A program made the translations under genes and the position numbers. From Ascoidea rubescens DSM 1968 (lineage: Eukaryota; Ascomycota; Saccharomycetes; Ascoideales; Ascoideaceae), in the NCBI RefSeq assembly GCF_001661345.1, contig NW_017962919.1, positions 682,001 to 746,000 on the forward strand: a stretch of DNA of 64,000 nt. Direction: 5' to 3'. The notes beneath the pieces were generated by a model. It had not been told where the DNA came from, made no database searches, and saw only the letters and a list, made by a program, of their open reading frames with translations. How positions within the stretch are numbered: position 1 is the first letter of the stretch; every line of letters begins with the position of its first letter. Shown here one piece after another: positions 52,901 through 61,242 of this stretch.

Positions 52901-53432
52901 TAATTTCTTTGTATTTGATCAATATGACATTATCATACTAGTGAAACTCATTTTAGAATTTGATGTATTATATGCTAACGAGTGGAGGAAAAATTCAACA
53001 ATTTTTGTTTCAGATGAAACAATTTTCTTATATTTTAGAGTTAGAACAATTAAAAACATGTTTATGATTATTACAAATATCAACAGTTTTTTATATTTGC
53101 AAGGAACAAAAGAATTTATTGAAATGTTGAAAAAAAACACCAATTACTTAATTCGGCTTGAAAATTTTAAAAACAACAGCAATAAAATCAATTATAGCAA
53201 TAGATCTAGCAATACTGGAGAGCATTTATGTTATAAAAATTTGATATTCTTATTAAAGAAAAACTTGGATTTTGATATTCAGATTTTTTATAAGCAAAAC
53301 ATTGATCTAAGCAAAGAAGAACTTCAAGAGGATTTAAAATTGTGGCAGAATTTCATGTTTCAGTCCTTAGGAATCTGGGACACAAACGAAATAAATAATT
53401 TCAAACAACTTGATTTTGGAATAATTTTTTAG
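46998..53432 (+). CDS. MMS22: Very large replication-repair protein, Mms22/Mus7-like
   Basis: 2,144 residues from ATG 46998 (the open frame begins two codons earlier with TTG). The N-terminal ~900 residues are disordered, Asn/Ser/Asp-rich and basic in patches. Near residue 630, INAAKHVLPKSYWRL resembles the KGVLPASWLRL motif that I recall from Mus7/Mms22 proteins. A second conserved-looking block is HFVEPRFYPRQIEAPSGKFTAVRLKKAVQF near 890. The remaining ~1,200 residues form a long helical solenoid. Mms22 works with the Rtt101-Mms1 cullin ligase to support stalled or broken replication forks. S. cerevisiae Mms22 is 1,454 residues and S. pombe Mus7 about 1,900, so this one is at the long end, largely from Asn-rich expansion. 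The assignment is by motif memory and architecture. Confidence 0.6.
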   Translation: MNNIINPINNIDSLDNNYNNSLHYTNFNDISLDIVSDSDFDYDNDIENTLLTNSNDLINNSDYKTFVKFLLNHYINNSKTFEIRFSKTDEHLKKKNKFYINYKNLLLNAQKNAWIIFNNQENQNSNSQYLNDQIDLYFKNQTRNQTHNQNQNSIKNPSQPESQNDLAKLETQLNFKKIITNNTNTENEIMDQSTIDNSKVDQDFEFLSIQNNLNASNNSNSSNQNSITKRLRQRKPIQILPYSLESKQYTTQIEGDKEKARLFEIAVNDFDPSNIEKLRIDLQKNEQLIAEKKKSLIQKRKIDFLFKRQKKLKKNFNLYLQDSDQDSNPSDKDLNQKFNQTSNNLKDISQELKSKENRSKSKSKRLKTFYKQLDQINYDENLKFANKRLKLPNIFSDSDSNSDSNSDLESFISSQISNSNINSDPDSNLNPESYITPQNNSYFDVIQNNENAILSSNNFTNNPNYLVYTDSDIYSHSDSYNFSDDNDVFDIKNTNKIENDTNNDHSDYSDKDNNELPTPEDLKLFYLNDDLFSNVPNNTRKIDYASKNFQNRKTSNLDLQLYPSSDDGHDYTYNNSRGDLTKSNKLPVSNHKIMDDQKDEVSVSSHIITNYLLSSRKRKISSKKLRSKINAAKHVLPKSYWRLHQFNNIPKSSASKAKQKVLERPKRKGLAEKKFSKLNININSAGNLQKEFTYDTQSLSDTTAFNDSIIEINNNSVRIDHVCNEKINNFYEINKNQHLNNKTDTNQTSPLDKFSDFSSKFSINQFTNDNFQFDDFDDDISIISVNKIKNKTVENEKNLTSLHKPKPPITSSRKRHMHNAISKNIIPQKRTTLTSLFNQSPVCKKSFEIKRFQSTLNRKKTKNQNQNQTLYNNKTIHNVLESIYDHFVEPRFYPRQIEAPSGKFTAVRLKKAVQFNNIDDDDDDDNIKEIFSTLSLFQSFSNAIIEDDSISIDFIKEMVFFEKIKIKNTSFLNQSLVKNIMDIKNFQQFDDNNGFDFISSSDEAFNKILFLYRSVGSPFENDSNSFQEIYNNFQKILKFVLKLKVDYLFDSNFIQLQRKTHKFLKSLESFIIYFKIVIKNYSSYQRKICKYFIIYAFSNLFLVLWALYQIYYVVTTYNNNENTLASNTMKVQFMELFNKLTRSLSEWFFKFSFENCNPSSLFMLLSNESNFSTPIYDCFYLSKWTLQNLFTYKFIDELENLEFYKLFNFFLKDIVKLENITKLFQFLYLFIFINTGDQQKTTLDDFWQLTTDISTYLINYYRESNSEDRFIFHNYKLLFSHTVNLIVDFKIIPNKKIVRSLFNILKSIEFKSGDDEKLNLKIVEYQDNHFFSSKLRPNYSFITIFIKTLLRFHAHNEFKITRNLVQFLEPSVNIIKDNDINKDNFGKIIVKKLVQNNINRINIYLILSFISNIDYSKQIIYLTERLSSNENDLQLLYKCLFSLVNFVEIRLFTQPKQKIKVDIFHLVLSRMIRSIGEVRKETLLLQQFSDILIEFLYKLSGFLQLMTDDQNMLGIFFNVIPLFFRLPLFEFSCFSSFISQFSKTLRFVISRARKLYKDMNYFSLNYLEENNSIFYYAKKFEKEIFNPIRHLLQKYFRNALNSQNFFLNNRFVSDIETMIDNFAEICRLLVDLNLNNWDSLINITWPELFLNSSMISGSNLFYTLSDIRNYFEIFWLFNIFRDNFWYDSKMEYYILLCIFCNIVSLKSVICFNFFKMIKKNDNAYKLTKLSLKKELFWQEMDYESFKIRRLDIVINLLTNIISSQYQDGEKVIKEFMRSLRIEYSRRKEEEINFEWFQNFVKEILKFLNSCSLIFKPTNNNILYTYFKTLDYHYLMEELNLSFKNEEFENSLRYKIYSVEIENSTVTIQNIFIDQLLRKELNLFNEEVLKILTDSSTKELFIDFIVKKEGSNTNNGKMTGFKNSQIYKFGLLFSSYIQICLTNSETSSINKICWILLSKLSELIIVLFDNFFVFDQYDIIILVKLILEFDVLYANEWRKNSTIFVSDETIFLYFRVRTIKNMFMIITNINSFLYLQGTKEFIEMLKKNTNYLIRLENFKNNSNKINYSNRSSNTGEHLCYKNLIFLLKKNLDFDIQIFYKQNIDLSKEELQEDLKLWQNFMFQSLGIWDTNEINNFKQLDFGIIF

Positions 53433-55190
53433 TATTAATAAGAATTTTTATATGTGATATCTTTACAAAATATATTCAAAGAATATTTTATCAGGCACAT
53501 TTTTGTTTATTTTTTCATCTTTTTCATTCATTCATTTTTTAAATTTTATTTTAGAGCTGTACTATAACTTTAAGGATTGTTTTATATGATTCTTTTTTTT
53601 CAATCGTATGTGTATTTTAATTAGCTACATTTTATTTAATTCTTCATATTTTATTTCCTTTTATATCTTTTATTTAATTCTATTTAGCTTATCACTTTCT
53701 CACCTGTGATGTGTTTTATTTAAGGGTTTTTTGATTTGTGAAAGCTATTTTCTTTGTGCACATTGATCTGTGATAAAATATTCATTGCCAATAGCTTTTC
53801 AATATATCTGGCAGCTCGTAATTGAGCTTGAAATAGATAAAAAGTAAAAAGATGGTCAAGAATCAGATATTGATTGTGAGCAAGTGCTTAGAGATGTTGG
53901 ATGAAGATATTATTTGAGCATAGATTGAACTACAATACGCATGCAGCTGCATGTTGTTCTGGAAATGGTTACCAATGGAATCGGGATCCATAGCAAACCG
54001 CTCACCAAACGATTGGGGGAAATTAGATATCATATCAAATAATTAGCACAGCCGTTGAAATCGAGAATTTCATTCTAAGTGAGTATATCTTATTTTTTCA
54101 TCCTTTCCTATTAAAATTTAAAACTTAGTGATAACCCACCATGTTGAGTTAAAGTTTTAGTTCTCTGAAGCTACAAAATTGAGTTTGAGTGAAAATTTAA
54201 GTTTGTATATCAAACACAGTATTGTACATCAAACAGCCAAGCCTGCTATAACGGCCGAATATCATCCGAACATCACTCGAGGATCATCCGAACAAACGGA
54301 TTATTAAATCACATGATAAACGCAGTGAAGGGTAACCACTTCAAGATTCTATAGACTGGGTTCAAACCGCTTTGAACTCATTACAACCGTTACTTTTAAT
54401 TATGTAGCTTTTGTTGAACAGGTATAAGAAAAATATCAATTTTTATCTGATTAAAAGAGATTTTAATGCGATTACGATATTTCAATGTCAGAATAATTAT
54501 CATTGGAATTCAAGAAAAATAGATGTGTATTTAAACGAGTGTTAAAAAAACAACAGAATGTCCTTTTATATTTTAAAAAACTTTGTCCTTTAGCTATTAT
54601 AGATCGATTAAAATATCGCAAAAAATCCTTAAATTAATACAAAACCCATAAAAATCATACCTAAACTATTCTTGATCACAATAAAATAATGATAAACAAT
54701 GCAAAATAATTTCATAACATCTTTCTGAAAACAAAATGAGAAAAGTGTAAGGGGCTTGTGGATTTTATTTAAACAAAATACCTTTTAGGATAGTGTGGAT
54801 AGTGTACACAGAGCTGCATTAATACACATTAATATACATGTGATATCTTTGAGCAAAAACCAAATTTTTACTCCAATTACTCTATAACCAAAGCACTGTT
54901 TGATTTATAACCACAAGCCTCAATTTGCGATTTTCAACTTGTTCAAATAAACGAGTGCATTAAAAAGCTTAATCATATTGAGTGATATATTTGATGATTC
55001 AAAAAATGTTGTGCTGATTGAGTAGAAACTTAAGATTATCTATTTTAATAATCTCATAACATAATGTTGATAAAAAGAAAATTTTAGATTTTGAATAGAT
55101 AATAGTAATCTAGCTTTTTTGAGGAGTTTGTGGTCCACTCAATGAACTTGTTATAAGACTGAATTTTTTATGAAAATCTTGATTATCATT
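53433..55190. other. Long convergent intergenic region, MMS22 / velvet gene
   Basis: 1.76 kb between converging genes, much longer than other convergent gaps here (119-1,050 bp). It is AT-rich with a G+C-richer centre near 53930-54370. It includes a 14-bp perfect palindrome at 53940-53953 and a spaced direct repeat of ATCATCCGAAC near 54261 and 54288. No coding gene or tRNA is found. A GGTTCAAACC at about 54359-54368 resembles a B box, but no tRNA fold surrounds it. Confidence 0.45.
53940..53953. repeat. 14-bp perfect palindrome
   Basis: CATGCAGCTGCATG reads the same on both strands and sits in the middle of the convergent gap. Confidence 0.9.
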
Positions 55191-57605
55191 TTAATTGCCA
55201 TTGTTTGAATTTTTTGGCTTTAGAGCATCACCATTGTTATCATTGTTATTCTTTTTATCATTGAGATTTTCATTGTTATTCTTTTTATCATTGAGATTTT
55301 CATTGTTATTTTCATTATCATTATCGTTATCATTATCTTTATTATTGTTATTTTCATTATCATTATTATCGTTATTTTCATTATGGTTATTGCTATTTTC
55401 ATTTTCATTTTCGTTATCACCAATAGTATTGACATTATCAAGATCGATATCATTCACTCTTTCTATATTGTTCTTAATATTATTACCTTTATCGTTATAG
55501 CTATAATTTTTGTTTTCATTGCTATCATTATTATCATTGTCATTATTGTTATCATTATCATTGTTATCATTATCATTATTATCAGCTTTATCATTATCAG
55601 CTTTATTAGAAATAATGTCTTCATTTAATTTCTTATCACTTTTAATATTTAGTTGAGCCTGAATCTGGCTATAAAGTTGGTCGTTATTTTGATTTTTAAG
55701 TTCAGGAGAGATATTAGAAATTTGGAAATTTGAAGAACTTGAGTTTGAAATATGATAGTGAGAAGGCATAAAACTCTGTTGGTTAAATTGAAATTGGCTT
55801 TGATTTTGAATCTGATTAAGGATATAGGTTGATTGAGGAGAAATTTGAAAATAGTTCATTTGGTGGTCAATATTTGAATCATTAGTACCAGTCATAATAA
55901 CATCACCATTACCATCGATATTATTGACATTATTATTGACATTATTACCAATAGTAATATTATTGTTGTTATTATTGTTATTATTGTTGGTATTGTGATC
56001 CTCATTGTGGTCTTCGCTACTGTCTGTGCTTGTGATATCAATAATTGGATTTGGAACAGAATCTAAAGGGGTTTCTTTATTTTTGTCATGAATGGATTTG
56101 ATGATTGGTTCCAGTATAGCTGAAGCTTCGGATAAAACTTTTAAATTATTATTTGAGTCATTAAAAGATTGGTTATTAAGAGGCGAGTTGTTATTATCTT
56201 TATTTGAATTAAGTTGATTGATATTATTTATACTGTTATTTGTGTTAATATTATTATTTTTATTAATGTTGTTGGTAGTGCTAGTATTTTTGTTATCATT
56301 TAAGATTGATTTAGAACGCAGGTACGATTTATATCTTAATCTTATTTTCGAGCCGGTCAATTCTTTTAATTTTAGAGGCAATTCAGGGGTTGGTTTTAAA
56401 CCAGGGAAATTTTTGGAAGAGTAAACAATAATTGGATCGCTTTTAATTTCACATCTATAAAAGATGTTTAAGTTTGAATTCAAATTATTTGGGTCGTAAT
56501 TAGAGAGCAAACTTGTTATTGGAACTTCGAACAATTTAAAGATTAATTTGTATCTTCCTTCGTATCTAATGGCTAAATTGTTAAAGACAAAAAAAGCCTT
56601 GACATTTTCTGGAGAAACGTTTTTATCACCTTTGAAAGATACAATTTGTTTTGTATTGTTTTTGTTAAGATTATTATTTTTAATTTTATTATTATCATCA
56701 TTACTATTTTGGTTTTCATTTTCGTTTCCATTTTCATTTTCATTTTCATTTTTATTATTATTATTATTATTATTATTGTTATTTTCTGTATCGTTTTTTT
56801 TATTATTTTCATGAATAGTTTCATTATTTTTGTTGTTATTATTAGTCTTATTTATAGGGGTTTTCAAATTCAAAGTGGTAAAATTACTCTTATTAGGGGT
56901 TTGAAAATCAATTTTATTCAAGACTTGGTTTACTTTTGAATTTATTATATTACAAGAAACTGAAGTTGTGCCAAAGAGTATTTTTTCTTTATCATTTTCA
57001 ATCATGTTCATTCTTCTTTTTTTATATCTTTTTAGTTTCAATTCATTGTAATCTTCTTTATTGTCATTTTCATTTTTAAGGTGATTGATGTCATTATCTT
57101 TATTGAGAGCATTTATAAGATTATGATCGTTTAAATTGTTTAAGCTGTTTAAACTGGTTAAATTTGCTAAACTGTTCAAGTTGTTTAAATTGTTCAAATG
57201 GCTCAAGTTATTCAAGTTACTTAAATTATTCAAGTTGCTTAGGTTGGTTAAATTGTTGATATCGTTTTGGTTGAGTTGATTGGGCTGGTTTTCGGTGTTA
57301 TTATGGTTATGAGTATGAGTATGATAGTTATTTATCGATAAGTACTCTGGAATACCAATATATTCGTAGGAAACAGTACAAATCAAAAAGTTGTAGGTAT
57401 GGTCGATTATGTCTTTGTCATGATCATTGAGTAAAGAAACTTTTAGAATCGGGCAAGGATCAACAGAACGAATAGTGTTTATTGAAGCCCTGGCTTGCTT
57501 TGGTTGTTGAATTATGGAGAGAACGTATCTGGGAGTTGAGGAGTAGATGTACTCCTTGGGTATTGGAGTCATTGAGTACTTCTTTGGCTGGAATTTAGGA
57601 GGCAT
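55191..57605 (-). CDS. Velvet-domain transcription regulator with Asn-rich insertions
   Basis: 804 residues from ATG 57605 (the upstream TTG start was ignored). The velvet fold is visible in pieces. RYVLSIIQQPKQARA, IRSVDPCPILKV and NFLICTVSYE lie near 25-85; LFGTTSVSCNI near 211-220; FFVFNNLAIRYEGRYKLIFKLFE near 338-360; and YRCEIKSDPIIVYSSKNFPGL near 383-402, then IRLRYKS. These match velvet blocks (QQP-RAR, R-IDP-PI, LFGT, FVF-DL-IR-EG-YRLRF-LFE, R--I-SDPF-VYSAK-FPGL). An Asn/Leu repeat (LNNLSNLNN type, 120-165) and poly-Asn/Glu stretches interrupt the domain. The C-terminal half is almost wholly Asn/Asp low complexity. Velvet proteins bind DNA as dimers and control sporulation and development in filamentous fungi. 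To my knowledge they are absent from S. cerevisiae and C. albicans. The VosA/VelB/VelC subtype cannot be told. Confidence 0.85.
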   Translation of the reverse strand: MPPKFQPKKYSMTPIPKEYIYSSTPRYVLSIIQQPKQARASINTIRSVDPCPILKVSLLNDHDKDIIDHTYNFLICTVSYEYIGIPEYLSINNYHTHTHNHNNTENQPNQLNQNDINNLTNLSNLNNLSNLNNLSHLNNLNNLNSLANLTSLNSLNNLNDHNLINALNKDNDINHLKNENDNKEDYNELKLKRYKKRRMNMIENDKEKILFGTTSVSCNIINSKVNQVLNKIDFQTPNKSNFTTLNLKTPINKTNNNNKNNETIHENNKKNDTENNNNNNNNNNKNENENENGNENENQNSNDDNNKIKNNNLNKNNTKQIVSFKGDKNVSPENVKAFFVFNNLAIRYEGRYKLIFKLFEVPITSLLSNYDPNNLNSNLNIFYRCEIKSDPIIVYSSKNFPGLKPTPELPLKLKELTGSKIRLRYKSYLRSKSILNDNKNTSTTNNINKNNNINTNNSINNINQLNSNKDNNNSPLNNQSFNDSNNNLKVLSEASAILEPIIKSIHDKNKETPLDSVPNPIIDITSTDSSEDHNEDHNTNNNNNNNNNNITIGNNVNNNVNNIDGNGDVIMTGTNDSNIDHQMNYFQISPQSTYILNQIQNQSQFQFNQQSFMPSHYHISNSSSSNFQISNISPELKNQNNDQLYSQIQAQLNIKSDKKLNEDIISNKADNDKADNNDNDNNDNDNNNDNDNNDSNENKNYSYNDKGNNIKNNIERVNDIDLDNVNTIGDNENENENSNNHNENNDNNDNENNNNKDNDNDNDNENNNENLNDKKNNNENLNDKKNNNDNNGDALKPKNSNNGN

Positions 57606-58176
57606 GTTGAGAGAGAACAATGGCGTTTTAACCTATTGTATTGTATTTCGTTTTCGTTTTCGTTTTCTTTTCGTGAATTGGAAGCAGAGAAACAGGTGTA
57701 TCGCAGAGCAGTGGAGTGAAATTGGCAAAAACAAAAGCAGCCAGAAGAGTCGACCAGAGATAGAGCAGATCAATATCAGAATATGCTTGGAAAGCGATAA
57801 CAGAGACTGGTGGAGGTGAGAGAAGTGATACGCTACTTATATACAAGTTATATACATCTTTTATACCGACTGCATTTCTGAGGAAAAGAAAAAATTGCAG
57901 AAAACGAGACCGGGCGTGTGGGTCGCGTAATGCAACCGCCTGGATGGTCTCGCTCCAATTGGTCCACGACAGTGAAATGCATAAATACACATTGTTGTTG
58001 CATAAGACCCGCAAAAGTGGCATTTTTATGTTGCAATCTTACCCTGCTGGTACCACAGGGCTGGTTTCACAGCAGGTTTTGTACCCTTTTGATGGTTTAT
58101 GCAGCATGCGTGTGTTTGCATGGTATCACAGTGGCAAACGTGACCATCCAGTTTGGTGGTTCTTTTTTTCCTGTGT
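57606..58176. promoter_or_regulatory. Velvet gene promoter / PCP1 3' region
   Basis: 570 bp between tandem minus-strand genes. Near the velvet start there is a TTTTCG repeat (about 57650-57673). A G+C-richer middle (57900-58170) carries overlapping short frames with no domain. Read on the minus strand, a GTATATAAGT stretch at 57836-57845 could serve as a TATA element. No specific factor site is assigned. Confidence 0.5.
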
Positions 58177-59310
58177 TTATCTGAAGACGTCGAAGAGGGA
58201 GCTGCTTCTTCTTCTGCTTCTCTCGTCGTGCTTCTTTTTGATCAAGTAGCCATAGTAGCACCCTAGAAGGGCTCCTCCTAAGTGTGCTGCGTAGTCAAAG
58301 CTCCCCCACTTGAGCACAATTCCCAACACATTGCCCACATTGGATAGCAAAAAGGCATTCCATGCTCCGCCAGGGATAGGAAAGAAGAAAATGCTCACAC
58401 CAGCGCTGGGAAGCAAATAACTAAAACACCCAAACACTCCAAACAATGCTCCCGAGGCTCCCAATGAGTAAATCGCTGCAGAAGTCGCCGACAACCTGAA
58501 AAGACTCGCCAAAAGCGAGAACCACGATGCAAACACCCCCGAGTTGAGATACATTGTCAAAAAATTCGATGGCCCAATTATATGGACCAATGAGCTTCCA
58601 AATGAATACAAGCATAGCATATTGAATAGCAAATGGAAAAAATCTTGATGTGAAAAAGTAGAGAATATCATTGATGGAAAATTCGTTTTAAATGAATTCA
58701 TTAAGAAGACCTTATTCAAAATCTGACTAAGTTTTGCAAAACTCCTCGCATTTGATGCTGATGCTCTCCATAATAAGAAAACGATCCCATTTAATCCCAA
58801 AATACCGTATATCAAAAGATTTGGATTTCTTTTTAGTCCAGGAAAGACATTGGAGACAACTTTCGGTACGATAAAACTTGATGCAGCCATAAATAGTATT
58901 GCAAAAATTGTAGCTCTAATGAAATTTTTTCTTCTATCACTGCCACTATTAAAGTTGTAGCTCTTGATATACCCTAAATCTCTGTATGTCGCATAATTTC
59001 GTTTCAACAACAGTAGGATTTTGCTGGATCCAATGTAATTTCTGAGATTAAATCTCCCATAAGGTCTTGCGTTGGCAATACCATGAAGCTGTCCTTTGTT
59101 TTGCAGAATATCACCACAACATCTTGTGCTTGAAAAATTTCTCAACTCAGTTGATGGGATTCCCGAAAAAACAGCTCTCTTTCCACTTGATACAATCAAC
59201 AACAGCCTGATCTGCGACTTGGACACTGATGCCACAGCAGTAAAGGGTAAAGTAGCGAGGCTCCTCCTCACAGGTACACCTAGCATCAACCTGGTGCCCA
59301 CTCCAATCAT
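58177..59310 (-). CDS. PCP1: Mitochondrial rhomboid protease Pcp1/Rbd1
   Basis: 377 residues; the yeast protein is 346. The N-terminus (MIGVGTRLMLGVPVRRSLAT) is a clear mitochondrial presequence. At least six hydrophobic segments follow. The rhomboid active site is complete: GASGA with nucleophile Ser at ~286, and HLGG with catalytic His at ~343 (YAAHLGG). HQDFFHLLFNMLCLYSFG supplies the conserved His/Asn helix. Pcp1 cleaves Mgm1 and Ccp1 in the inner membrane, controlling mitochondrial fusion. The tail is basic and Ser/Arg-rich. The overlapping minus-strand frame 59147-59395 is a shadow of its start region. Confidence 0.94.
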   Translation of the reverse strand: MIGVGTRLMLGVPVRRSLATLPFTAVASVSKSQIRLLLIVSSGKRAVFSGIPSTELRNFSSTRCCGDILQNKGQLHGIANARPYGRFNLRNYIGSSKILLLLKRNYATYRDLGYIKSYNFNSGSDRRKNFIRATIFAILFMAASSFIVPKVVSNVFPGLKRNPNLLIYGILGLNGIVFLLWRASASNARSFAKLSQILNKVFLMNSFKTNFPSMIFSTFSHQDFFHLLFNMLCLYSFGSSLVHIIGPSNFLTMYLNSGVFASWFSLLASLFRLSATSAAIYSLGASGALFGVFGCFSYLLPSAGVSIFFFPIPGGAWNAFLLSNVGNVLGIVLKWGSFDYAAHLGGALLGCYYGYLIKKKHDERSRRRSSSLFDVFR

Positions 59311-59577
59311 CTCTAAGTGTCTCTGAGTCGAATGCTTTGTGCTTGATATAATTCTTCAGCTCAGAGTTGCCGCCGAAAGCCAAAACTCTCTTCATGGAAT
59401 TTCCTTCTCAGCGTAAATAAGGTTTTTCTACGGAATCGCCACTAAACTCTAAGAGAAAGCAAAGTATTGTAATATTCAGAAAATTAAATTAACAAATACA
59501 TAAAGAAAACAGAAGAGATTTAAAAACAAAACCTCAAAACAATATTATATACTAAAAAACTGGTCTGCATCAGCTAT

Positions 59578-61242
59578 CTAAATAAACATTATGATAACAA
59601 ATGGAGCTGCCAAAACTGAGCTGAGTCCAATTGACTTGCCTGGATTTCCAAGGCCTGAATAGATATCGACACTTGGTTGCTCTTGAACAGATGTCGAGGT
59701 TGAGTTATATCCACTGATTGCTGGTATGTTGATCAAAGTTGTGGAAGATGATCCAGCAACATTGGAACTGCTTTGAACATAATTTGCGTCCAAGCTGCTT
59801 TTGCTTTCATATGAAAAAAAATCTTCTTCTGAGTGATAAGGACTAGTGGAAATTGTGCTAGTAGCAAAAGAACTTTCAGAATCTAAGCTTGTCTCAGTTC
59901 CAACCACAGTTATTTCTGAACTAGCTGAAGTTGAGTGGCTGCTATGTGACTCTTCGACAGTTGTTTCTCCAGAGATAATAGTGTTCAATGTTGAAGTAAC
60001 TATTTCATTGTTGTATGATGGTTCATATAGTTCAGATGAAGGATAAGTGGTTACATATACAGTTTTTTCATCCGAAATTTTAGTAGTCAATGTGGTTGTT
60101 ATAATATCAGAACCGTTTGGATAAGTGGTTTCTTCACAGTGCGAAGTAACATAAGTGGCTTCTTTACCAGAATCATCAGTTGAGTAAGAAGTATGAATAG
60201 TAAGAGTGCAACTTTCTTCTTCAATAGATGTCGATACAATACCATTTGATATGATATCAGATGACACAACAGCAGAAGATAAAATATCAGAAGATATGGC
60301 AACAGAAGATATGGCAACAGTAGATGAAATGTCTGTTGATGAAATTACTGTCAATAAAGTACTGGTTGATACAATATTTGGGAAGAAATTTCCAGAGCAT
60401 CCAGAACTAATGTAAGTGATTTTGTTATTTAACTCATCAGTTGAAGTATAGGTCGTTAAATCACAACTACTCTCTGAAATATTAGGAAAGAATGTTTCTG
60501 AACATCCAGTGCTTGTGTATGTGACTTTTGTTCCGAACTCATCAGTTGAGTAGGAGGTATAAGTTTTTAATTCACAAGAATCAGTTTGCAATGCTGACGA
60601 AGTTGGAATTGAAGTTTCTAAACAATCTGAACTAATAAAAGTGATTTGATTTCCGACCTCATCAGTTGTATAAGAAGTATATGTCGTTAAATCGCATGTT
60701 CCAATTGATGAAGTTGCTTGCTCTGTATTTGATGCACTTGTTGTTGATGAAGAGAACAATTCCGAGCTAATACTCGCTAGTGTCGTTGAAGTAATCACAT
60801 TTTCACTTGTCATAGATTCGTCTGTTTCACTAGTTGATGATGTGATTGTTTCAGTTTGGTCAGCTGGAATGGAATCTGTTGTAATTGCAAAAGTTTTTGA
60901 ATATTCTGTGGTGTAGGTGGTTGGAGTGGTATATGTTGTTTTGGAACATGATTCAGAAGAGCAAGAAATAGTTGATGTGATGATAATATCTTCAGTCGAT
61001 GTTTCGGTGACTAGATAACAAGTTGTAAGTGTAACAACGTTAGTGGTGGTTAAAACAACAAAATCAGATACATCGCCAGAGGTACTTGTAATATAACAGC
61101 TGAGAGAAATTGCACCATCTTGTGTTATTGGATCACATTGATTCCAAGTAATAGTTGTTAATTCAGCAAACGCAAAGAACTTTTTTGTTTGAAAAAATAG
61201 AAAAAATGAAAGAACGGAATAAAAGTAATAGAAATGGAACAT
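59578..61242 (-). CDS. GPI-anchored Ser/Thr-rich cell-wall protein with Cys repeats
   Basis: 554 residues. The signal peptide is MFHFYYFYSVLSFFLFFQ..FFAFA, with likely cleavage after Ala26. A short Cys-containing N-terminal part (TWNQCDP, SLSCYITS) follows, then a Ser/Thr-dominated stalk. A ~30-residue unit occurs four times (about 183-213, 223-253, 260-288 and 350-383): C-x-L-T-x-YTSYxTDExGNxxTYxSSxC-x-ET-x-xPN, each with two Cys that could form a loop. The C-terminus ends in a small-residue site followed by the hydrophobic tail SVLAAPFVIIMFI, typical of GPI addition. Such proteins are O-mannosylated wall adhesins or structural mannoproteins. I do not recognise the exact family. Confidence 0.85.
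   Translation of the reverse strand: MFHFYYFYSVLSFFLFFQTKKFFAFAELTTITWNQCDPITQDGAISLSCYITSTSGDVSDFVVLTTTNVVTLTTCYLVTETSTEDIIITSTISCSSESCSKTTYTTPTTYTTEYSKTFAITTDSIPADQTETITSSTSETDESMTSENVITSTTLASISSELFSSSTTSASNTEQATSSIGTCDLTTYTSYTTDEVGNQITFISSDCLETSIPTSSALQTDSCELKTYTSYSTDEFGTKVTYTSTGCSETFFPNISESSCDLTTYTSTDELNNKITYISSGCSGNFFPNIVSTSTLLTVISSTDISSTVAISSVAISSDILSSAVVSSDIISNGIVSTSIEEESCTLTIHTSYSTDDSGKEATYVTSHCEETTYPNGSDIITTTLTTKISDEKTVYVTTYPSSELYEPSYNNEIVTSTLNTIISGETTVEESHSSHSTSASSEITVVGTETSLDSESSFATSTISTSPYHSEEDFFSYESKSSLDANYVQSSSNVAGSSSTTLINIPAISGYNSTSTSVQEQPSVDIYSGLGNPGKSIGLSSVLAAPFVIIMFI

Noticed and set aside
54359-54368. GGTTCAAACC resembling a tRNA B box
   Set aside because: No acceptor, D-arm or anticodon pairing in the flanking 80 bp.
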